Assembly (NCBI GenBank): GCA_030141605.1
Contig: JAQGDQ010000076.1
Span: 434,001-498,000, forward strand
Length of the DNA: 64,000 bases
Direction: 5' to 3'
Origin: Tubiluchus corallicola
Taxonomy: Eukaryota; Priapulida; Priapulimorpha; Priapulimorphida; Tubiluchidae
Shown: piece by piece, positions 34,808 through 45,539 of the stretch
Layout of the letters: each line of letters begins with the position of its first letter
Position numbering within the stretch: position 1 is the stretch's first letter
Position numbers and translations under genes: made by a program
Notes under the pieces: generated by a model
Seen by the model: only the letters and a program-made list of their open reading frames with translations
Database searches by the model: none
What the model was told of the DNA's origin: nothing

Positions 34808-36065
34808 CTAAAAGAAGAACTTATAAACACAAGATTCAATAAAACTGAAATCACGATACCATGGTTATCTCTTTTGCTTGTTAACCTTTTTCTGTTTTAA
34901 TCTGGCAAAGCAAAGCATAACACGATCGCTTCCATTTTTGTCAAAAGTTTTAGTGCACTAGTTAAATAACTTTCTCTTTACGGTCAGTAGATGTCATCAG
35001 TTATCAGTGCGGGAGGAGCACTGTTTACAGCTTCCATTAAACTATGCGACAGCAACTAGCTACATAAAAAAGTATGTATAACCTTACGTTATTTTTTTAT
35101 TCATTATTTTATTTAAGGTTTATTTCACCATATAAAAATGCTATATAAAAGTTAAAATTATCACTGAAAACAAAGAAATACTGTATGCCATGGACTGTCA
35201 AAAGAGTTACCAAAATTTTTGCAAAATATAATAAAAATATATACAGAATTTAATATTACAAAGCAGCAGTTAAAAACCCACGGATAAACCCGTTCAACTT
35301 CAGCTATACATACGCATATATATACAATATAAACACATATACAACAGAATGTAGCCGCTACACGAATTACAAACAAATAAGAAAAGGGACGGCGAATACT
35401 TTATTTAGTGACCATGTGTATTTAGCTCGTGTACTTGGCTATAAAGCTAAACAGACAGATACTGCTCAGCAAATAGGATGTCTACTGGGGGAAAAGGAGG
35501 ATATACTTGAGAATCAGAACTTAGCTGTCAGTTTCGTGCACCAATTAAGAGCATTATACGTGCTTCAGCCCCTTCGTGACAACTTACAATAAATGGACCG
35601 TGCCATGGACTGCTGCATCCCGAGGAGCAATGCGCAGAATTACATATAAACGAAAGAAAAGAATGTTTTCTATCATTAATTGATCAACCCTGGTTTGGCG
35701 CATGATTGTTGAAGATATTAGCTAGGGAAGCACCCGTGCGCCAAGAGCGACCGAAGCTAGACACTAGACTTCTCAATCGATTAGATGGTTAGGCAGAATA
35801 AAACTTTAAAGATTTACGCTTTCGACTAGCGTACTTGGTCAAAAAGATTTACAAGTCTATTACACGCGAAAGTTCTACATAAAGTTTTACAAAAGTGTAT
35901 TGTCTTGCATTCACAATTTTAGTTGTAATTTCTCTAAACCCATCTTTAAGACGCTTTATATTTATCAGTCACGCAGCAAACGTAGTGAGCTTGTCTACTA
36001 AGCCATTATATTATTACCATAATGAAAGGGTCCCACTATTACATCTTCTTTTTTCCAGACAATAG

Positions 36066-36308
36066 TTGTACGACGCTAAGCAAATGTATACAGATGTATG
36101 TTGGTATTACCATCTACAAAAATTGCTTTTTACCATACCAGACGTTGGCGTTCTTAGCGTATTTATTGTACAAAGGCCTCTCATTGATACAGGAAAGATA
36201 AACAAAAAACATAGAAAACTGATTGCTGATATTTTGAAACCAAAATCAGTGGAAAGTCTAGAAAACGAACTCTCTACAATGGTTGAATGCGTTGCATACT
36301 CTCGCTAG
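36066..36308 (+). CDS. Candidate terminal exon, plus strand, unassigned
   Basis: A T-rich acceptor region (CTTCTTTTTTCCAG, or AATAG seven bases on) precedes an open frame of 80 codons to TAG. It includes LLFTIPDVGVLSVFIVQRPL and a charged helix-like end (KINKKHRKLIADILKPKSVE). The composition looks protein-like, but there is no partner exon and no family resemblance, and it sits in an intron of the opposite-strand gene. Confidence 0.25.
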   Translation: MYDAKQMYTDVCWYYHLQKLLFTIPDVGVLSVFIVQRPLIDTGKINKKHRKLIADILKPKSVESLENELSTMVECVAYSR

Positions 36309-36794
36309 TCAGACCTTCAAAATTTCGTAATACATTATAGTAAATTACTCGAACATTAGTCTAATTAGTCTGAGCATTATGAGCATTGTCAGACACGCTT
36401 TCGAAAACCGCGACGAAGATCAAAACTGCCCCACTTTCGACTACGGCCCAACTCTAGAGCGGTAAAATGTACTTGAGTTATGGAGTTTTCCACGCGGCAT
36501 ATTAATACAATATTTCAATATTTATTCAGTTAGCATAGTCATCAATGAAAACATAACACATACATTGTGATTACAAAATTTTTTTTATTGCATACATTAA
36601 TTAATTACTATTTGCACAAAATATATACAAATATACATATGCATATTACAATACTTATTTTTCATCGATTGTTACTTGTTGAACGGCTGAACCTTTAATA
36701 AAATACCAACGTGTTTTGCAAATTTGGCGTGCTTTCCCTTTGTGTATTTCTTCAGATAATTTTCTGAAATTTTCTTTGCCAGAGCGCACGCAGT

Positions 36795-36910
36795 ACACAG
36801 ATACATATAGACAGAGCTGAATCCCGAAGTTAAGTTTGCATATCGAACTTAATCGCTAATTAAAGCTAATTTGCTGCTCAGTAGGTGTTTCGGGTGCTAC
36901 GTGGCTTAGT
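36795..36910 (+). pseudogene. 5S-rRNA-like fragment, possible SINE head
   Basis: AGCTGAATCCCGAAGTTAAG resembles the 5S internal-promoter region (GATCTCGGAAGCTAAGC). About 50 bases later GTTTCGGGTGCTACGTGGC resembles the 5S 3' end (AATACCGGGTGCTGTAGGC). Spacing is roughly that of 5S. It is too degraded for a working rRNA; a 5S-derived SINE or pseudogene is likely. It is followed at once by GTGGCTTAGTCGG, a tRNA A-box-like string. Confidence 0.4.
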
Positions 36911-37219
36911 CGGTGCGACTAAAGGCAGAAAATTGTTGCCTGATATTTAATGACAATTTAGAACAACCACCATCTGCATAATAATCTGTACATTTACGGA
37001 ATAACTAATTTATCTGCAAATTACGACAGATTAATTGCTTTCTTGCTGTGAAAATCGACGTAATAGGCTCATTAATTTACATTACGCAATTTAGTTGCTA
37101 ATAACGGCATTTAATAAAGTATACGTATTTATTTTTAAGGCAAATTGTAGGATTACCCGCTCGGTTTTTGAACAGCTAACGTAATACATTAAACAAATTT
37201 TCAAAGCACTATGCTCACC

Positions 37220-37745
37220 TATTCAATATTATTTATAGGAAAACGCAAATATCATTTTTTTGCGATCTTTTGTAACTTGAACTGATTGGTGAATGAATAA
37301 AAATCCCACTGTTAAAAACAAGTAGAAAGAACTAACAGAACAACATTTCGAATTACCACTGTACTGTAGTTCATCTTCATGTGAACATAGTTCTAAAGAC
37401 ATAAAAGGGAAAAAATGCAAGAAATTACTAAAACTACTGAACTAATTTTGTGGAGTTTTTGTTTGTATTATTAATATATAAAGGATATAACACTAAAATG
37501 GATACAAGCACATAGAAAAGCACAGAAGCATAGCAGATCAAAATGAAAAACTATGTTTATGCTCTGTCTTTTTTTAAGTGCTTGCTTCCTTTTTAGTGTG
37601 ATATCCTTTTGATGTATAAACTAGAAACTCGCCAAAAAGTGTTTAGTAGTTTTAGTATATTTTTGTGAATTTTTCCCTTTTTCGTTTTTTATGTCCACGT
37701 GAAGATGAACTACAGTGGTGGTAATTCAAAATGTTGTCCTTTCTT
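37220..37745. repeat. Imperfect inverted repeat (palindromic element)
   Basis: The left arm contains TTTCGAATTACCACTGTACT and GTTCATCTTCATGTGAACAT. The right arm contains CACGTGAAGATGAACTACAG and GGTAATTCAAAATGTTGTCC, its reverse complement with few mismatches. Arms also share the AAAAAGGGAAAAA and TTTAGTAGTTTTAG words. It forms a large potential stem, like a foldback or MITE-type element. No frame of note. Confidence 0.65.
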
Positions 37746-38239
37746 TATTTTTCCTTGTTTTTAATGTGTTTTTTTATTCATAGTCACTATTTTTGTCATT
37801 AAAAATTAACTTGTGTTATTAAATTGTTTAGTATGCCAATATCCAATGGTAATTCAACGTATGTTTTCTGATGAGCGATGCGGCTTGTATGGTTTTACGT
37901 AGGCCTACAAATGTGAGTTTGTGATTTGGAAAATGACATACCAAACATGATTTACCCTAAAAGATAAGTTAAAATGTTTAAAGAAAGACCCTCAATTATC
38001 GTTGAGTATTTTCTTAACGATCAGATTTTGATTCGGTTTAATGGTGAACTAAAGGGCTTAGGGACGGAGGATACAATGGGTTGAGGGACCAGCGTTATTT
38101 TGCACGTGTATTGTTTGGTAAAGCACGGCAGCAACGAACAACAAATAATTCTATTTAATTAATAAATATACAAACCAAATTATTTCATTATTAAACAGTA
38201 ACTAATTGAAACTGACACTAGTAATATTTTTTTGCTTAC

Positions 38240-38416
38240 CCTGGATCTGGCTTGGAAGCGTTGACTCTGAATGAACCATTGTGAGTTATTACAGTGGTTT
38301 CATTAAACGTTGTTTCTGAGTGATAATCACTTTTGTGAGTGACCACATCCGAAAAACGGCTTCTTATATCACCGCTTTCGCCAGCACAGCAGAAAAGGTT
38401 TCCCATAATGCATCGG
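38240..38416 (-). CDS. Unrecognised acidic protein exon with MGNLFCC motif
   Basis: A strong acceptor (TTTTTTTTCCTTTGAAG), phase 2 in and out (CCAGG|GTAAGC), 177 bp. It encodes RCIMGNLFCCAGESGD, then RSRFSDVVTHKSDYHSETTF and THNGSFRVNASKPDP. If translation starts at the ATG (38,404-38,406), the product begins MGNLFCC, an N-myristoylation (Gly2) plus palmitoylation (Cys-Cys) signal for membrane attachment. However, the next exon upstream is open in the same frame, so the motif may be internal. An alternative-start isoform would reconcile both. Confidence 0.7.
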
Positions 38417-38480
38417 CTTCAAAGGAAAAAAAACAAAAATCGAATTAATTAATATGACAGGCTATAGGTCGAACACTTAC

Positions 38481-38534
38481 AAAGAAGTCTCTGTTTCGTC
38501 ATCATCATTGTTAAAACTTTCGGAACATTCTTCC
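38481..38534 (-). CDS. Unrecognised acidic protein, upstream 54-bp exon
   Basis: Acceptor TTTTCTCGCTTTCTAG and donor TCTTT|GTAAGTG, both strong. It is phase 2 at both ends like all other exons of this gene. It encodes EECSESFNNDDDETETS, strongly acidic, in frame with the MGNLFCC exon. It could alternatively be 5' UTR. No further upstream exon was identified. Confidence 0.55.
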
Positions 38535-39268
38535 CTAGAAAGCGAGAAAACTGACAGGTGTCATTACTTTAAGAACTAGCTACCCCGTCTTCACTAACCC
38601 CACACGCAGTTATCATTTCTAGAAATTAATTGAAAAACGTAGAAACTTTTATAAAAAATATTTTCACGAATTTTAAATGAAACCATATGCAACCAATGCT
38701 TCCATTTGAAGCCATATTCACGAGAAATCGCTAGCAGCCCCAGGCTTCATAAGGGTTACCGACTGTGACGTACTTTCATGTCTGATGTTTACACTAATCT
38801 GCTAATTATAATGGCAAAACCGGTTAGCTTTTATGCTCACTGCTGAAAAACACGTGTGGTTTGGAATAATTTTTATCAAAGTGTTGTCAAGATGTTAAAT
38901 ATTTGCAGTGTGTACCACCCATGTTCTTCTAAACCTTCACATTTTTTCCAGTTTAAAGCGACTAGTGTCCTTTGACGTAACACAAATGAAGTTAAGTTCA
39001 CACAGAATCACACGTACAGCATTATAAGAGACAAGAGAGCTCTGTACTTTCAAAAAACTAAAAAATTCGTCTTTAAATCACCTACATTGTATGGTAGCAA
39101 CGGCATATTAAACTTGAAAATTGTATCTCCCGTGACTATCATTAGGCGCAGCCATTTTGACGGAAGTCCTTTGGAACAAGTTAGATAAAATTGCCTAATT
39201 TCGATAAAATAATCAGAGCATTCGTAGTGCACACTTGGGCTAACTAAGCAAAAGTATAAATTACTTAC

Positions 39269-39354
39269 CTTGTCAATAAGATCAATAATATATTTTTTTG
39301 GTGAGCCAGTAAGCTTTTTGGTGCACACAAGGACAATGAAATAGTGACATTTTA
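39269..39354 (-). CDS. Candidate exon in duplication copy 1, unassigned
   Basis: The minus strand reads CHYFIVLVCTKKLTGSPKKY, then IIDLIDK, ending at a strong donor (GACAAG|GTAAGT, phase 0). The left limit is uncertain because the acceptor (CAGGTAG) is weak. An identical unit exists in copy 2. No partner exon is proven. Confidence 0.3.
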
Positions 39355-40029
39355 CTACCTGGCATTTGAAATTGTTATATAGGTAAGCGTAGTGTAACTT
39401 TTTTGTTGCTAAGTAATTCCCCTTTAAATAGATGAAATCCTGTAAAATGTTTTAGTGTGTCGCGCCCATTACCTTTACAATCTCAATCAGACTCAGTTTC
39501 GCTCATAGACTGAAATCGTAAACTAAAATCATTAAAATACTGCCTTACTCATATGAAGAATTAGATCGTGTAAAAAGGTATGCACAGAAAAGTTTTGGTT
39601 GCAGTACGATAGTGATCCCTCAAGTGTTAGAAAGTAGATTAAAAATAATTTGGTAGTTAGGGCAGCACTGCAGCCTCGGTCGCACTTGCAGCAACTTGCA
39701 GCAGCGACCTAGTCGACATCTCACGACTCACAGGTAACAGGTCTTTTACTTCCAGACAAGAATTCCTGTTGCCATATGTGCAGGTTAATTCTACATTTAA
39801 ACATGTCATTGTAAAAATAACATTATTATATTATTTTCATTAAACGTTACATAATTATGAAATATATCTCTTATGCAAAGGGCTCATAAATACAGGCATG
39901 TTATGCTGGATGAAAATTCTAAGATAGAACATTAAATGCTAACCAATGGTTTTGCCTCTAAGACGCAGTGAAAGAAAATGGAAACTATTGGAATGTCTTT
40001 TTTAACCAAATAAATGTAAATTTAGTTGC

Positions 40030-40052
40030 ATGGGAGTATGTGTGCGTGTGCA

Positions 40053-40083
<31 letters not shown>

Positions 40084-40090
40084 GTGTGGA
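40030..40090. repeat. (GTGTGC)n microsatellite, copy 1
   Basis: GTGCGT/GTGCAT units. The frames read HAHAHAHA on the minus strand and are artefacts. The same array is in copy 2 at 42,307-42,367. Confidence 0.9.
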
Positions 40091-40102
40091 TTTATGCATG
40101 TG

Positions 40103-40205
40103 TAAAAAGAATATATCTATATCAATATATACATGACATGTGCTACGAATATATCTATATACATGACATGTGCTACGAATATATCTATATACATGGCATG
40201 TGCAC
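40103..40205. repeat. 30-bp minisatellite, copy 1
   Basis: About three units of ATATATCTATATACATGACA plus TGTGCTACGA. The matching array in copy 2 is at 42,380-42,480 with base changes (CCATATACATGATATG), one of the few places where the two copies differ. Confidence 0.85.
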
Positions 40206-41228
40206 ACACTCTCATGCATACATGGACATACGTACATATATAAAAACGAATATGTATATTCTTTCTGTAGTAAAGATTCACTTTTTTCATTTTTATTTCT
40301 GTGAAAATAAATTCGTATACACTGCGCCAAGAAGTGACTACATGAGATCACTGTTGCAACTAAAAACCTATTATTGCGAATTTTAAGGGAAGCCAATCTT
40401 GCTATTTTGCAATTAAGAATGTGAGAAAACTGCAGCAAGCAATTTTGAAGCTACTTCTGTTACTCCAATATTCAAATCAAGAAAAATTAGGGATACCATA
40501 CAGTGATGTTTAAGACATTCCGTCAGCAACATACGTTGTGACTAATATTCATAAAAGAATGAATAATAATAACGGTTTACTCGTATCTATCACAGTCAAA
40601 ACTGACTACAAATACCACAAGCGGCTTGAGATTAACTCTTTACCCTTCGCGTTAGTTGTGTGTTTTTCAAATGAAAAATGTCTAAGAAGTATTGCGACAA
40701 AGTACAGTCAGAGTAGCAGCAATTTGACTACCTGTATTATATCACGGGTATCGCACTTCGTTTACGGCATATTAATTATCGCTTCCATAAATGAAAACAC
40801 TACTACCGCTAATTACCGCCATATTCAATGCATCATTGAAACATCATGCTGTATAATGTGTGCAAAAATTAATAAATAACCCAGCGTATGCCTAGTACGC
40901 AGATGCTGGCTGATCTAACGCACGACTTACTGTTATCTGAACTAGTTAAGTTCATTGCAGTACAAAATAATATTCACTGATTCTTCAACTTCAGTCGTTT
41001 TGTCGACATTTGTAAAGAAACTCTTACGTAATGTCTGACGTAGTTTTTTTAAAATCTTTTTGCAGCTTTGCTGGATACCGTTTATTATGGATACGCCTTT
41101 TTATACCATTAACTACGAACAGGAACATTAAAACTCACGTGTTCACATAACTTCCTGCACTCAAGCTGTAGGGGTGGGCAAACTAGACACGCGTTATCAC
41201 GTTTTCTGAGAAAATCATGTCTCTCCGG

Positions 41229-42329
41229 GACGTAACACAAATGAAGTTACGTTCACACAGAATCACACGTACAGCATTATAAGAGACAAGAGAGCTCTGT
41301 ACTTTCAAAAAACTAAAAAATTCGTCTTTAAATTTTGTACATTGTAAATCACCTACATTGTATGGTAGCAACGGCATATTAAACTTGAAAATTGTATCTC
41401 CCGTGATTATCATTAGGCGCAGCCATTTTGACGGAAGTCCTTTGGAACAAGTTAGATAAAATTGCCTAATTTCGATAAAATAATCAGAGCATTCGTAGTG
41501 CACACTTGGGCTAACTAAGCAAAAGTATAAATTACTTACCTTGTCAATAAGATCAATAATATATTTTTTTGGTGAGCCAGTAAGCTTTTTGGTGCACACA
41601 AGGACAATGAAATAGTGACATTTTACTACCTGGCACGAACATTTGAAATTGTTATATAGGTAAGCGTAGTGTAACTTTTTTGTTGCTAAGTAATTCCCCT
41701 TTAAATAGATGAAATCCTGTAAAATGTTTTAGTGTGTCGCGCCCATTACCTTTACAATCTCAATCAGACTCAGTTTCGCTCATAGACTGAAATCGTAAAC
41801 TAAAATCATTAAAATACTGCCTTACTCATATGAAGAATTAGATCGTGTAAAAAGGTATGCACAGAAAAGTTTTGGTTGCAGTACGATAGTGATCCCTCAA
41901 GTGTTAGAAAGTAGATTAAAAATAATTTGGTAGTTAGGGCAGCACTGCAGCCTCGGTCGCACTTGCAGCAACTTGCAGCAGCGACCTAGTCGACATCTCA
42001 CGACTCACAGGTAACAGGTCTTTTACTTCCAGACAAGAATTCCTGTTGCCATATGTGCAGGTTAATTCTACATTTAAACATGTCATTGTAAAAATAACAT
42101 TATTATATTATTTTCATTAAACGTTACATAATTATGAAATATATCTCTTATGCAAAGGGCTCATAAATACAGGCATGTTATGCTGGATGAAAATTCTAAG
42201 ATAGAACATTAAATGCTAACCAATGGTTTTGCCTCTAAGACGCAGTGAAAGAAAATGGAAACTATTGGAATGTCTTTTTTAACCAAATAAATGTAAATTT
42301 AGTTGCATGGGAGTATGTGTGCGTGTGCA

Positions 42330-42360
<31 letters not shown>

Positions 42361-43500
42361 GTGTGGATTTATGCATGTGTAAAAAGAATATATCTATATC
42401 AATATATACATGACATGTGCTACGAATATATCCATATACATGATATGTGCTACGAATATATCTATATACATGGCATGTGCACACACATACATGGACATAC
42501 GTACATATATAAAAACGAATATGTATATTCTTTCTGTAGTAAAGATTCACTTTTTTCATTTATATTTCTGTGAAAATAAATTCGTATACACTGCGCCAAG
42601 AAGTGACTACATGAGATCACTGTTGCAACTAAAAACCTATTATTGCGAATTTTAAGGGAAGCCAATCTTGCTATTTTGCAATTAAGAATGTGAGAAAACT
42701 GCAGCAAGCAATTTTGAAGCTACTTCTGTTACTCCAATATTCAAATCAAGAAAAATTAGGGATACCATACAGTGATGTTTAAGACATTCCGTCAGCAACA
42801 TACGTTGTGACTAATATTCATAAAAGAATGAATAATAATAACGGTTTACTCGTATCTATCACAGTCAAAACTGACTACAAATACCACAAGCGGCTTGAGA
42901 TTAACTCTTTACCCTTCGCGTTAGTTGTGTGTTTTTCAAATGAAAAATGTCTAAGAAGTATTGCGACAAAGTACAGTCAGAGTAGCAGCAATTTGACTAC
43001 CTGTATTATATCACGGGTATCGCACTTCGTTTACGGCATATTAATTATCGCTTCCATAAATGAAAACACTACTACCGCTAATTACCGCCATATTCAATGC
43101 ATCATTGAAACATCATGCTGTATAATGTGTGCAAAAATTAATAAATAACCCAGCGTATGCCTAGTACGCAGATGCTGGCTGATCTAACGCACGACTTACT
43201 GTTATCTGAACTAGTTAAGTTCATTGCAGTACAAAATAATATTCACTGATTCTTCAACTTCAGTCGTTTTGTCGACATTTGTAAAGAAACTCTTACGTAA
43301 TGTCTGACGTAGTTTTTTTAAAATCTTTTTGCAGCTTTGCTGGATACCGTTTATTATGGATACGCCTTTTTATACCATTAACTACGAACAGGAACATTAA
43401 AACTCACGTGTTCACATAACTTCCTGCACTCAAGCTGTAGGGGTGGGCAAACTAGACACGCGTTATCACGTTTTCTGAGAAAATCATGTCTCTCCGGGAC
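41229..43500. repeat. Tandem segmental duplication, copy 2 (about 2,270 bp)
   Basis: See copy 1. It ends at TCTCCGGGAC, after which the sequence is unique. The whole content of copy 1, including the 113-codon frame at 42,807-43,148, is repeated. Confidence 0.95.
41540..41631 (-). CDS. Candidate exon in duplication copy 2, unassigned
   Basis: Duplicate of the 39.3-kb candidate, with the same donor GACAAG|GTAAGT. A 6-base insertion lies just upstream of it (minus-strand sense), so the acceptor region differs between copies. Confidence 0.3.
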
Positions 43501-44008
43501 CTAATTCAGCGCTAACAACCTCATCGACTGGATACGCCGGAAGTTATTAGCTAAACTACGGAAATTCGTCTCGCGAAAAACAAAAGTTTCTGTTTCGTGT
43601 CCTTTTCCAGCTTTCCAAAAACCCCAACAGCGAATAACGCCCCCTAAGTACAGCCCGTTCAGTAACTGGCATGTTTATTTATGCAAAAATTTAATGCCGA
43701 ACCGCTGTTAATAACGAAAAGCCCAGCAGCCTTGTAGAAATGTGAAGCTCATTGTAATTCCATTTCCACAGATCGAATGTTGTTACTGTTAGCAGCAATC
43801 ATCAAGTTATAATCCTATCATCGTAGGTTGCCAATGTTTTTGATTATTATCGTACTAGTGAATTTTAAGAATGATTAATCATCGTGTAATAGATGGTTAT
43901 TTTTGTGTTGGAATTTAGTGACAGTGGGTGAAACCGATGCACATAATATCCTTACCAATAAATCAGATGTTGAAAGAATGTGTTAAATACGCTGTTTATC
44001 ATCATTAC

Positions 44009-44052
<44 letters not shown>

Positions 44053-45539
44053 ACAACAACAACAACAACACTATCATCACTGATGTTGTCGTCTTCATTA
44101 TCATCATCATCGCCATCATCTGTACTAGCGTCATCTTGAACATTACAAGGTGTTATGAAACAATACATCACGATAACTATCTAAATATGAACAATAAAAT
44201 TCTTTTCAACAACAGATTCTTATCACCTAGCATTAACAGACACCTAGTATTAATAATACCGGAGATCATAATCTAAAATTATTTGTGAAACCTTGTAAGA
44301 TTGACTTTTCAAAGATTTTTCAGCTCACGTTACAATCCGGCGCTCTCTCCCCAGTCAAGTTAACGATGACCAATTGTTTGTACGCAATAAAAATCACTTT
44401 TAAAAACAGATTGAAAAGAGCTGAAGTTGCTAATTTCTTACTTTAGCATAGGCATTTGGCTTTTAGCTCTTTGTATTTTTGTAGTAATCAATTTTGAACT
44501 TTTGTAGTCTTTACCTCTGTCTTGTGTATTTTTGCCCCTCATTTGTGTTTGTTTTTAACTATTTTAGTGTAAATATCTTAATGTAATCAATTTTTGTGTG
44601 TATGTATTGTGTAATTATTGTATGAAAAAATTACGCAAAATAAAAATAAACAAATATAAACCTCGTGAATATTTCTACATTTTTCATGCAATGTCATGCA
44701 TTCCTCCAAACAAGAAGATAGAAAATTACCTAAGTGATTTGATTTGATTTCGGTGGACGTGTAGACTCGACGCAAAATGCGTAAACAGAACTCAGTGGTT
44801 CAAAATAAGAATCTGTTGTTGACCTTTAAGTCAAATTGAAAAACAAGCATAACAAAGTTTTTAGACTAACGAATTTGGGAAATAATATCGGCAATATTTT
44901 TTCCAAATTATTAATTTTTCAGTCGATTATTTCGAGGTAGATGTAAACTGATTATGCCCCTTGTTTTCTTACAGCCTAATTTTTAGCCTACCTAACTAAA
45001 ATTATCGACGAATGAAGAAAGGCAGGCCTATTTTCGCCTAATATACAATCAAAATTAGAAGTGCTTGTACACTCGCCTGATGATTTAGGTTATTATTGTT
45101 GCAATCAGCAACCTTGCAGTAATTGCCTTATTAGGAGAACCGTACACCACGTAGCAACTTGCACAAAATACGGGGATTGATTTAGGAATACAGCAGTAGT
45201 AGCAGCTGGAACCAACTTAAAGGATTTACCAGTGCGATAAGCTCAAAGTCTTTCCACCTATTTTACACCTAGCGTAATGTGCCAGAAACACGACAATTAC
45301 ATCCATGCACACTTATGAGAACAACGTCTATATTTTAGCAGAACAGTGTATAAAGTGAAGGGAGCAATTTGTAAATAATAGCCATAAATCTCCATGTACT
45401 GTGTTCAATCTATTGAAATTTTGTATAGCAACGAGTCGTTATTTATCTTAATTCAAAATTTTATAAAATTAATTCTGATCGCATATGGAGCAAGATTTGA
45501 TTTGAGTTAATATTTTATTTCAAACTTTACAAAGTATCA
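43501..45539. other. Intergenic, with (CAT)n microsatellite
   Basis: No gene recognised. The CAT array is at 43,998-44,052, followed by CAA units. A stretch at 43,500-43,640 is richer in C and G (AACGCCCCCTAAGTACAGCC) but has no identifiable element. Confidence 0.5.
43998..44125. repeat. (CAT)n/(CAA)n microsatellite
   Basis: Pure CAT run followed by CAACAA and degenerate ATC units. It generates poly-Ile, poly-Met and poly-Asp frames that are not genes. Confidence 0.95.

Larger units (their letters stand above)
34808..38239. other. Large intron, 3.4 kb, with repeats
   Basis: Holds a possible plus-strand exon (36,066-36,308) and a 5S-rRNA-like fragment (36.8 kb). Near 37.2-37.7 kb there are two imperfect inverted stretches sharing GTTCATCTTCATGTG/CACGTGAAGATGAAC and ACAACATTTTGAATTACCACTG-like words, about 300 bases apart, suggesting an inverted repeat element at about 37,220-37,745. 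Confidence 0.45.
38974..41228. repeat. Tandem segmental duplication, copy 1 (2,255 bp)
   Basis: Direct neighbour of copy 2. The copies differ by only a handful of substitutions and three small indels (copy 2 gains 16 and 6 bases and loses 8 bases). The junction carries a GAC microhomology. The copy contains a TG/CG-rich microsatellite (40,030-40,087), a 30-bp minisatellite, a candidate exon (39,269-39,354) and an AAAATGGCTGCG start-like motif (minus, 39,153-39,155). An assembly artefact should be considered, but the private indels argue for a real duplication or two haplotypes. Confidence 0.95.

Noticed and set aside
40022-40438. 138-codon minus frame with HAHAHA repeats and its copy
   Set aside because: Runs through a GTGTGC microsatellite and a minisatellite.
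40538-40879. 113-codon plus-strand frame, identical in both duplication copies (also 42,807-43,148)
   Set aside because: Conservation is explained by the very recent duplication. It has no domain, start context or splice support.
43952-44276. Poly-Ile, poly-Met and poly-Asp frames
   Set aside because: By-products of the CAT microsatellite.
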